Source: Rhodospirillaceae bacterium UBA6608 (GTDB lineage Bacteria > Pseudomonadota > Alphaproteobacteria > Rhodospirillales_A > Casp-alpha2). From it: a DNA stretch of 7,308 bases. Shown one piece after another: positions 1 to 5,485 of this stretch. The stretch spans positions 1 to 7,308 of the forward strand of contig DJHY01000009.1 in assembly GCA_002433335.1 (NCBI GenBank). The letters are read 5' to 3'. Below the pieces are notes generated by a model. That model saw only the letters and a list, made by a program, of their open reading frames with translations. It searched no databases and was not told the DNA's origin. Position 1 is the stretch's first letter. Each line of letters begins with the position of its first letter. The position numbers and the translations under genes are program-made.

Positions 1-916
1 CGACCACGCGCCAGTCGATCCCCATGCCGACGGACATGAAGAACAGCCCCAGCATCAGGCCTTTGAATGGTTCGATATCGACTTCGATCTCGTGGCTGTA
101 CTCGGTTTCCGCCAGCAGCAGACCTGCCAGGAACGCGCCCAGGGCCATGGACAGCCCGGCGAAGCCGGTGATCGCGGAAATACCGATGACGGTCAGCAGA
201 ACCGCCGCCATGAACATCTCGGGACTTCTGGTTTGGGCGACCACACGCAGGGCAGGGCGCAGGATCAACCGCCCGACGCCGTAAATCACGCCGATCGTCA
301 GGGCCGCCTTGCCCAAGGCGAGCGCCAGTTCCAGGCCGATGCCGCCTTCCGTGTCCTTGCCCAACACGCCGACGATGAACAGGATCGGCACGACGGCCAG
401 GTCCTGCATCAACAGGATGGAAAAGCTCGACCGGCCTAAGGGCGTGCCCAGGCAGCGCCGTTCCATCAGCAACTTCATGACGATTGCCGTCGATGATAGG
501 GCCAGGCAGGACCCCAGCACGATCGAGGCCGGCACGGTGTTGCCGAAACCATGCGCGATCAATCCGATGATGGTTCCGGTCAGCAGGATTTGAAGACTTC
601 CCAGGCCGAACACCAATCGGCGCATGGCCCAAAGGCGTTCCAGCGACAATTCCAGACCGATGGTGAACAACAGGAAGATGACGCCCAACTCGGCCAGCGC
701 CTGCACCCCGGAGATATCCGCGATCACCGCCGTTTGCAGAAAGGGAAGCTTGTCCGCCAACAGGCCCAACCCGAACGGCCCGATCACGCCTCCGACGACG
801 AGGTAGCCGAGGACAGGGCTGATCCGGAATCTGTGAAACAGAGGAACCATCACACCGGCGGCGATCAGGAAGATGATCGCTTCCCGAAGGTGGGGGATGG
901 TCGCGTGCGATTCCAT
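1..916 (-). CDS. KefB/KefC-type (CPA2) cation:proton antiporter, partial (C-terminus beyond window)
   Basis: Reading the minus strand from the ATG at 916 gives 305 open codons that run off the left edge. The product is a polytopic inner-membrane protein of the monovalent cation:proton antiporter-2 family, which exchanges potassium (or sodium) for protons. Visible family marks are GPFGLGLL (residues 46-53), the conserved segment around LAELGVIFLLFTIGLELS (74-91), the QD pair in LLMQDLAVVP (168-177), and a block starting at GLSMALGAFLAGLLLAETEY (254-273) and ending in IEPFKGLMLGLFFMSVGM (281-298), which closely resembles KefC. The start is supported by AAAGGA at 931-926, nine bases upstream. 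The family normally continues with more membrane segments and often a C-terminal TrkA-N/RCK domain, which lie outside the window, so KefB, KefC and a plain Kef-like antiporter cannot be told apart. It is transcribed away from the aldo/keto reductase gene. Confidence 0.95.
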   Translation of the reverse strand, partial: MESHATIPHLREAIIFLIAAGVMVPLFHRFRISPVLGYLVVGGVIGPFGLGLLADKLPFLQTAVIADISGVQALAELGVIFLLFTIGLELSLERLWAMRRLVFGLGSLQILLTGTIIGLIAHGFGNTVPASIVLGSCLALSSTAIVMKLLMERRCLGTPLGRSSFSILLMQDLAVVPILFIVGVLGKDTEGGIGLELALALGKAALTIGVIYGVGRLILRPALRVVAQTRSPEMFMAAVLLTVIGISAITGFAGLSMALGAFLAGLLLAETEYSHEIEVDIEPFKGLMLGLFFMSVGMGIDWRVV

Positions 917-1209
917 TCGGCGGGGTCCTTTGGCGAAGGCTTCAAAAGTGACCGGGCCCGGACGCTGAACTCGGCGGAAAATATATGCAGGTGAACAGGT
1001 TAGAGAACCCGTCTCAGTTTGAAAATAGCTTCCGTGTGTTACCACTGTGGGGAAGTTCGCGAATTATTACGCCTTCGGGCTAGGGTGCGGCCTTGCGGAA
1101 CAGGGTCCTGGCCTGCAATCTTTTCCCAGCAAAGACAAATGCGCCCGTGAATGCCCGGCGATGACCCGCCGGAGAAGACACTCCGGGCGAATAGTGGGAG
1201 GAAACCTCA
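917..1209. other. Divergent intergenic region between antiporter and aldo/keto reductase
   Basis: No convincing gene lies in these 293 bases; the short plus-strand frame crossing it (1047-1415) is out of frame with the reductase and lacks family features. The region should hold both divergent promoters. On the minus strand a TATATT (985-980) could be a -10 element, but its -35 partner (GTTCTC) is poor. No good sigma-70 pair was found for the plus strand. The last 60 bases before the reductase can form two competing hairpins (see the separate entry). Confidence 0.5.
1153..1188 (+). promoter_or_regulatory. Structured 5' leader with two mutually exclusive hairpins before the reductase RBS
   Basis: CCGGCG (1155-1160) pairs perfectly with CGCCGG (1167-1172) around a 6-base loop. 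GCCCGG (1153-1158) also pairs perfectly with CCGGGC (1183-1188). The two pairings share 1155-1158, so only one can form at a time. The structure ends about nine bases before the GGAGGA ribosome binding site (1197-1202). The complementarity is seen directly. A role in translation or in attenuation is inference, and GC-rich DNA gives such pairings by chance. Confidence 0.3.
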
Positions 1210-2199
1210 ATGGAATACAGACTTCTGGGACGCACCGGGGTGAAGGTGTCGCAACTGTGCTTCGGCACCATGTCGTTCGGCGCGGAAGCCGACGAAGCGA
1301 CGTCCAAGGCGATGTACAAGCGGGTGCGCGACCTGGGCATCAATTTCTTCGATTGCGCCGATGCCTACACCAAGGGCCGGGCCGAGGAAATTCTGAGCGG
1401 CCTGATCAAGGGTGAACGCGACGATCTGGTCATCACGTCCAAATGCTTCAATAACATTCGCGGCGACATCAATTCGGGCGGCGGCAATCGGCGCCACGTG
1501 GCCAAGGCGGTCGAAGATTCCCTGAAACGCCTGGGCACGGACCGCATCGACGTGTTGTTCATGCATCGCTTCGACAAGGAAGCCCCGCTTGAGGAAGTCC
1601 TGCGCGGTCTTGAAGACGTCGTCCGCGCCGGCAAGGTTCTGTACATCGGTGCGTCCAACTATGCCGCCTGGCAGGTCGCCAAGGCCCTGGGCATTTCGGA
1701 CAAGAACAATTGGACCCGGTTCGATGTGATCCAACCCATGTACAACCTGGTCAAGCGTCAGGCCGAGGCGGAAATCTTCCCGCAGGCCATGGCCGAAGGC
1801 ATGGGCGTCATCACCTATAGTCCGGTCGGCGGCGGCATGCTGTCGGGCAAATACGGCCCCGGAAAGCGCCCGGACCAAGGCCGGATCATGGATCAGAAGA
1901 ACTATTCCGACCGCTACGCAAACGATTGGATGTTCGACACCGCGGGCCGATTCACCGAATTCGCGGAAAAGCAGGGCCTGCACCCGGTCACCCTGGCCGT
2001 GGCCTGGGCGGCGGCCCATCCGGCGGTGACGGCCCCGATTGTCGGCGCGCGCCATACGGAACAGCTGGAGCCGTCGTTGAAGTCGCTCGAGGTCAATATG
2101 ACCCAGGATTTGTGGGAGGCCGTCGCGGCCCTGTCCCGCACGCCGGCCCCGGCGACCGACCGGGACGAGGAATACGAGCCCGTCAAGGTTCGCGGCTGA
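1210..2199 (+). CDS. Aldo/keto reductase family oxidoreductase
   Basis: The 329-residue product is a full-length NADPH-dependent aldo/keto reductase, a cytosolic (beta/alpha)8-barrel enzyme reducing aldehydes or ketones. The opening MEYRLLGRTGVKVSQLCFGT is typical of the YajO/Tas-like and AKR11/12-like bacterial groups. The catalytic tetrad is intact: Asp48 and Tyr53 in FDCADAYTKG, Lys78 in VITSKC, and His119 in LFMHRFD. GASNYAAWQ (153-161) and IVGARHTEQLE (279-289) match the conserved barrel strand and the C-terminal cofactor-binding segment. The ATG at 1210 is preceded by GGAGGA at 1197-1202, seven bases away, and homologues begin here. The ABC ATPase starts 7 bp after the stop, so the two are probably cotranscribed. 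The substrate cannot be read from sequence; a small reactive aldehyde such as methylglyoxal is one possibility, given the divergent Kef-type antiporter. Confidence 0.95.
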   Translation: MEYRLLGRTGVKVSQLCFGTMSFGAEADEATSKAMYKRVRDLGINFFDCADAYTKGRAEEILSGLIKGERDDLVITSKCFNNIRGDINSGGGNRRHVAKAVEDSLKRLGTDRIDVLFMHRFDKEAPLEEVLRGLEDVVRAGKVLYIGASNYAAWQVAKALGISDKNNWTRFDVIQPMYNLVKRQAEAEIFPQAMAEGMGVITYSPVGGGMLSGKYGPGKRPDQGRIMDQKNYSDRYANDWMFDTAGRFTEFAEKQGLHPVTLAVAWAAAHPAVTAPIVGARHTEQLEPSLKSLEVNMTQDLWEAVAALSRTPAPATDRDEEYEPVKVRG

Positions 2200-2206
2200 G
2201 GCCCCC

Positions 2207-3082
2207 ATGGCGCCGGGCGGAATTCCAATCACGGAGGACGGCGCGGCGCCGTTGGAGATCAAGGTCGACGGCCTGCACAAGGCTTTCGGCGAGCACCGGG
2301 TTCTGACCGGGATCGACTTGTCCGTCCCGCGCGGCGCGATGTTGGCGCTGGTCGGTGGGTCGGGCTGCGGAAAGACGGTGCTGCTCAACCATATCCTGGG
2401 AAGGTTGGAGCCGGACCAGGGCAGGGTGCTGGTTGCCGATCATGACCTGGATGGCGCGCCGTTGGTCGATCTGGGGGAACTGGAAACCACGGAAGCTGAT
2501 CGCCTACATACTCACTGGGGCATGGTGTTCCAGAAGAATGCGCTGTTCTCCGGCACCGTGTTCGACAATCTGGCGCTTTGGCTGGTCGAGGTCCGCGGCA
2601 TGGCCGAGGCCGCGGTCGTGCCGATTGCCCGCCGGGTGCTGGATGCGGTGGAGCTGGCCGATGACGACGATTTTCTGAACACGGACGTCAACGACCTGTC
2701 CGGCGGCATGGCCAAGCGCCTGGCTATTGCCCGGGCATTGGCGATGGAGCCGGAGGTCCTGTTCTATGACGAGCCGACGACCGGCCTCGACCCGACCACG
2801 GCGGCGAATATTCACGACCTGATCGCCGCCACCCACAACGCGCCGACCCATAGCGGCGGGCAGCGAACCACGGTGATTGTGACCCACGATAAGGACCTAT
2901 TGCAGCGGCTTCAGCCACGCACGGTCATGCTGCATGAGGGAAAGGTATTCTTCGACGGGCCGTTCGCCGATTTCGCGGCGTCTTCGTCGCCGATCATCCG
3001 GCCTTATTTCGACCTGATGCCGGTTCTGCACGGCCGGGCCATGGATCCCCGCGACCTGCCGCCTCCGGGACACGAAGGCTAG
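2207..3082 (+). CDS. ABC transporter ATP-binding protein, MlaF (Ttg2A)-like
   Basis: The 291-residue product is a single ABC nucleotide-binding domain on the cytoplasmic face of a transporter. In order: Walker A GGSGCGKT (50-57), Q-loop MVFQKNALF (106-114), signature LSGGM (164-168), Walker B with catalytic Glu in LFYDEP (185-190; Glu189), D-loop GLDP (193-196), and H-loop His227 in VIVTHD. The Q-loop region and LSGGMAKRLAIARA resemble MlaF, the ATPase of the phospholipid transporter MlaFEDB, more than amino acid or sugar importers. No MlaE permease or MlaD/MCE gene follows; the strand ends in a convergent region. Residues about 209-221 form a small polar Gly/His-containing segment before the H-loop strand. 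The start overlaps weak SD sequence TGAGG (2197-2201), which includes the reductase stop codon. An in-frame TTG at 2252 is a less likely start. The transported substrate is unknown. Confidence 0.92.
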   Translation: MAPGGIPITEDGAAPLEIKVDGLHKAFGEHRVLTGIDLSVPRGAMLALVGGSGCGKTVLLNHILGRLEPDQGRVLVADHDLDGAPLVDLGELETTEADRLHTHWGMVFQKNALFSGTVFDNLALWLVEVRGMAEAAVVPIARRVLDAVELADDDDFLNTDVNDLSGGMAKRLAIARALAMEPEVLFYDEPTTGLDPTTAANIHDLIAATHNAPTHSGGQRTTVIVTHDKDLLQRLQPRTVMLHEGKVFFDGPFADFAASSSPIIRPYFDLMPVLHGRAMDPRDLPPPGHEG

Positions 3083-3104
3083 CAGCGCTTTTTCGCTTTG
3101 CTCG

Positions 3105-3149
3105 AAGAAAATTGGGGGCCTGTTCCCGAAGCAACAGAGCCCCCCCAAG
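3105..3149 (-). terminator. Second, distal glnA terminator; may also act on the opposing operon
   Basis: This is the same fold as the proximal copy: a GGGGGC/GCCCCC stem, a bulged T, and CTGTT/AACAG, with a GC(UUCG)GG apex. One G-G mismatch sits just below the C-G loop-closing pair. TTTTCTT follows on the minus strand (3111-3105). It lies 22 bases past the ABC ATPase stop codon on the plus strand, where the hairpin is followed by CCTTTTC (3150-3156), so it may also weakly terminate plus-strand transcription. The orientation favours glnA. Confidence 0.7.
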
Positions 3150-3159
3150 CCTTTTCACC

Positions 3160-3202
3160 AAGAAAATTGGGGGCCTGTTGCCGTAGCAACAGAGCCCCCA
3201 AG
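3160..3202 (-). terminator. Rho-independent terminator of glnA (gene-proximal copy)
   Basis: On the minus strand an 8-bp stem (TTGGGGGC with GCCCCCAA), one bulged T, and a 7-bp stem (CTGTTGC with GCAACAG) close on the tetraloop TACG, giving C(UACG)G in RNA, an extra-stable UNCG-type loop. The hairpin spans 3201-3167 and is followed by TTTTCTT (3166-3160). It begins about 50 bases after the glnA stop codon. A smaller hairpin (GCGTAA at 3209-3214 with TTACGC at 3221-3226) lies between the stop and this terminator. Confidence 0.8.
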
Positions 3203-3252
3203 TCTGGCGCGTAAAACTGGTTACGCACCCGTATCCGGAATTCGGATGATGA

Positions 3253-4674
3253 TTACGAGGAGTAGTACATCATGAATTCGACCGGATGCGGGGTGTGTTC
3301 GAAGTTGTAGATTTCTTCCCACTTCAGGGACATGTAACCGTCGATCGCGTCGTCGGTGAAGACGTCGCCCTTCTTGAGGAAGTCGCGGTCGGCGTCCAGG
3401 GCCTGAACGGCATCGCGCAGCGAACCGCAGACCGTCGGCACACCGGCCAGCTCTTCCGGCGGCAGGTCGTACAGGTCTTTGTCCATGGCGTCGCCCGGGT
3501 GGATCTTGTTCTGGATGCCGTCCAGACCAGCCAGCATCATGGCCGAGAAAGCCAGATACGGGTTGGCGGTGGCGTCCGGGAAGCGAATTTCCACGCGCTT
3601 GCCCTTCGGGCTGCCGGAGTAGGGGATACGGCAGGAGGCCGAGCGGTTGCGGGCCGAATAGGCCAGCAGAACCGGGGCTTCGAAGCCCGGGATCAGGCGC
3701 TTGTAGGAGTTGGTCGACGGGTTGGTGAAGGCGTTGAGGGCCTTCGCGTGTTTGATGATGCCGCCAATGTAGTACAGGCAGGTTTCCGACAGGTCGGCAT
3801 AACCGGATCCGGCGAAGGTCGGCTGACCGTCTTTCCAGATCGACTGGTGGGTGTGCATGCCGGTGCCGTTGTCACCTGCGACCGGCTTCGGCATGAAGGT
3901 AGCCGTCTTGCCGTAGGTGTTGGCGACCATCTGGGTGCAGTACTTGTAGATCTGCACGTTGTCGGCAGCGCGGACCAGGGTATCGAAGGCCATGCCCAGT
4001 TCGTGCTGAGAGGCCGCGACTTCATGGTGATGCTTGTCCATGGTCAGGCCCATTTCCTGCATCACGCTGACCATTTCGCCGCGCAGGTCGTGGCAGGAGT
4101 CAACCGGCGGAACCGGGAAGTAGCCGCCCTTGACGCCCGGACGGTGGCCCAGGTTGCCTTCTTCGAAGATCGTGCCCGTGACATAGGGACCTTCTTCGGA
4201 GGTGAACTCGTAGGAGCACTTGTTCATCTTAACGTCGTAGCGGACGTCGTCGAACACGAAGAATTCCGGCTCGGCGCCGAAGTAGGCGGTGTCGCCGATG
4301 CCCGTGGTGCCCAGGTAAGCTTCGGCGCGCTTGGCGATGGAACGCGGGTCGCGCTCGTAGCCCTGGCCGGTGACCGGGTCCAAAATGTCGCAGTTCAGGA
4401 TCAGGCAGGGCTGAGCCGAGAACGGGTCCATGACGGCGGAGCTGGCGTCGGGGATCAGCGCCATGTCGGACTCGTTGATGGCTTTCCAGCCGGCGATGGA
4501 AGAACCGTCGAACATGATGCCGTCTTCGAATTCCGCCTCGGTGACGAACGAAGAAACCATGGTCAGGTGCTGCCATTTACCGCGCGAGTCGGTGAAACGC
4601 AGGTCAACGAACGGAATTTCGTTGTCCGTGACGTACTTAACGACTTCCGCCGGTGTGTTCAGATCCAAGCTCAT
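3253..4674 (-). CDS. glnA: Glutamine synthetase, type I (adenylylation-regulated)
   Basis: The product (473 residues, normal for dodecameric type I-beta GS) condenses glutamate and ammonia to glutamine with ATP in the cytoplasm. Seen in sequence: [10 protein letters not shown] (54-63), the metal-ligand strand [11 protein letters not shown] (132-142), the ATP-binding segment [16 protein letters not shown] (263-278), glutamate-loop [10 protein letters not shown] (318-327), [20 protein letters not shown] (330-349), and RFPD (364-367). Tyr402 in [12 protein letters not shown] matches the tyrosine adenylylated by GlnE, so PII-controlled covalent regulation is expected. The ATG at 4674 has TAAAGGAA at 4688-4681 as SD. 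It lies 101 bp downstream of glnB on the same strand and is probably cotranscribed, with two terminator hairpins after it. No clear promoter of its own was found in the glnB-glnA gap. No key residue is missing. Confidence 0.98.
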   Translation of the reverse strand: MSLDLNTPAEVVKYVTDNEIPFVDLRFTDSRGKWQHLTMVSSFVTEAEFEDGIMFDGSSIAGWKAINESDMALIPDASSAVMDPFSAQPCLILNCDILDPVTGQGYERDPRSIAKRAEAYLGTTGIGDTAYFGAEPEFFVFDDVRYDVKMNKCSYEFTSEEGPYVTGTIFEEGNLGHRPGVKGGYFPVPPVDSCHDLRGEMVSVMQEMGLTMDKHHHEVAASQHELGMAFDTLVRAADNVQIYKYCTQMVANTYGKTATFMPKPVAGDNGTGMHTHQSIWKDGQPTFAGSGYADLSETCLYYIGGIIKHAKALNAFTNPSTNSYKRLIPGFEAPVLLAYSARNRSASCRIPYSGSPKGKRVEIRFPDATANPYLAFSAMMLAGLDGIQNKIHPGDAMDKDLYDLPPEELAGVPTVCGSLRDAVQALDADRDFLKKGDVFTDDAIDGYMSLKWEEIYNFEHTPHPVEFMMYYSS

Positions 4675-4680
4675 ATTCGC

Positions 4681-4688
4681 TTCCTTTA
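4681..4688 (-). promoter_or_regulatory. Ribosome binding site of glnA
   Basis: TAAAGGAA on the minus strand ends six bases before the glnA ATG. It is the only good SD nearby and fixes the start at MSLDLN. Confidence 0.7.
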
Positions 4689-4744
4689 CTTGACTAGGTG
4701 TCGAGATGAATTTGCAACGCGCTGAGTACTTGCCTCCCTGGCGC

Positions 4745-4762
4745 GCCGGCGTTGGCGCCGGC
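4745..4762 (-). other. GC-rich hairpin in the glnB-glnA spacer
   Basis: GCCGGCG pairs with CGCCGGC (7 bp, loop CCAA on the minus strand), starting 13 bases after the glnB stop codon. No T-run follows, so it is not a standard terminator. It could partly stop or slow polymerase, or protect or process the glnB-glnA mRNA so that the two proteins are made in different amounts. That role is inference. Confidence 0.5.
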
Positions 4763-4775
4763 GGGGACCGGACGG

Positions 4776-5216
<441 letters not shown>

Positions 5217-5220
5217 CTAT

Positions 5221-5236
5221 AGCAGGAGGCGTGCCA
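5221..5236 (-). promoter_or_regulatory. Sigma-54 (RpoN) promoter of glnB-glnA
   Basis: The minus strand reads TGGCACGCCTCCTGCT, matching the -24/-12 consensus TGGCACGRNNNTTGCW at all but two defined positions, with invariant GG and GC at exact spacing. It points to glnB, with predicted transcription start near 5210 and a leader of about 95 bases. Sigma-54 control of glnB-glnA by NtrC is known in related alphaproteobacteria. It implies induction under nitrogen limitation. Confidence 0.82.
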
Positions 5237-5240
5237 ATTC

Positions 5241-5264
5241 CGGGCGCAGATAAAAATCCGCCCG
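5241..5264. repeat. Compound inverted repeat just upstream of the sigma-54 promoter
   Basis: CGGGCG (5241-5246) is inversely repeated as CGCCCG (5259-5264). Inside, GAT (5249-5251) and ATC (5256-5258) flank AAAA. The element lies at about -31 to -54 relative to the predicted sigma-54 start. It could be an operator, a bend, or an RNA hairpin in a transcript from the upstream promoter. The repeat is seen; its role is unknown. Confidence 0.45.
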
Positions 5265-5273
5265 ATTCAAGGA

Positions 5274-5304
5274 GTTATGGTGCAATTTTGGGAGGGGAAG
5301 TCAA
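5274..5304 (-). promoter_or_regulatory. Candidate sigma-70 promoter of glnB with overlapping TGCACC half-site
   Basis: TTGACT (5304-5299) is a good -35, but the best -10, CATAAC (5279-5274), lies 19 bases downstream, longer than ideal. TGCACC (5284-5279), one half of the NtrC consensus, directly abuts and shares one base with the -10; the expected partner GGTGCA is not present at the right spacing. Tandem sigma-70 and sigma-54 promoters with NtrC repressing the former would fit the family, but this is a weak prediction. Confidence 0.35.
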
Positions 5305-5313
5305 TCGTTCCGA

Positions 5314-5338
5314 GGTGTTTAGTGATGAAAAAAACACC
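5314..5338. repeat. Inverted repeat GGTGTTT-N11-AAACACC
   Basis: Perfect 7-base arms at 5314-5320 and 5332-5338 lie about 116 bases upstream of the predicted sigma-54 start, where an enhancer-binding activator could sit. The arms resemble NtrC half-sites in part (GGTG), but in the wrong relative orientation for the classic site, so assignment to NtrC is not justified. Confidence 0.4.
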
Positions 5339-5354
5339 AATTGCTCAAACATTA

Positions 5355-5375
5355 GGCATGGAAAAAGAGCATGCC
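5355..5375. repeat. Inverted repeat GGCATG-N9-CATGCC
   Basis: Perfect 6-base arms at 5355-5360 and 5370-5375 flank an A-rich spacer, with arm centres 15 bases apart. It lies about 155 bases upstream of the predicted sigma-54 start of glnB and 50 bases from the aminotransferase terminator. It looks like a binding site for a dimeric regulator, but no known consensus was recognised. Confidence 0.35.
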
Positions 5376-5422
5376 GGAATGGGCGTCATTTTCAGGCCCG
5401 TAAAGGCGGTCTCAATAACGGG

Positions 5423-5450
5423 AAACGGCGGCACGAAGATCGCGCCGCCG
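5423..5450 (-). terminator. Probable terminator of the aminotransferase gene
   Basis: On the minus strand CGGCGGCGCGA pairs with TCGTGCCGCCG (11 bp including one G-T) around the loop TCT, spanning 5450-5426, and is followed by TTT then CCCG. The stem is strong but the T-run is short, so termination may be only partial. It lies 36 bases past the aminotransferase stop and upstream of the glnB promoter, which would insulate the two units. Confidence 0.5.
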
Positions 5451-5485
5451 CCTTACTGATACCCGCTTGGAGAGCTTGAAAAGCC

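Larger units (their letters stand above)
3105..3202. repeat. Tandem pair of near-identical hairpin units (45 and 43 bp, 55 bp apart)
   Basis: Unit 1 (3105-3149) and unit 2 (3160-3202) share AAGAAAATTGGGGGCCTGTT, then CAACAG, AG, a C-run and CAAG. They differ in the loop (CCCGAAG versus GCCGTAG) and in C-run length (7 versus 5). Differences fall mainly in the loop and the run, as expected for a duplication that has diverged under selection for the fold. Both units work as separate hairpins (see the terminators). No further copy was seen in the window. Confidence 0.9.

Noticed and set aside
24..994. Several plus-strand frames in the first kilobase
   Set aside because: They are antisense to the Kef-type antiporter, whose minus-strand translation is a clear membrane antiporter.
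1207..2388. A 393-codon minus-strand open frame opposite the reductase and the start of the ATPase
   Set aside because: It crosses the boundary of two real plus-strand genes and has no recognisable domain; a GC-bias shadow.
3105..3202. CRISPR-like repeats
   Set aside because: Only two units are present, each a self-complementary hairpin with a T-run, and the spacing is 10 bases; the terminator explanation fits fully.
3286..4725. A 479-codon plus-strand open frame opposite glnA
   Set aside because: It is a mirror of glnA caused by strong third-position G+C bias. The translation has no family features, and glnA is unmistakable.
4690..4745. Separate sigma-54 promoter for glnA in the glnB-glnA gap
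   Set aside because: A TTGCA is present, but no GG lies at the required distance upstream.
4745..4762. Intrinsic terminator between glnB and glnA
   Set aside because: The stem is strong but no T-run follows on the minus strand, so it is listed only as a hairpin.
5279..5284. Full NtrC binding site
   Set aside because: Only one half (TGCACC on the minus strand) is present; the bases at the expected second half do not match GGTGCA.
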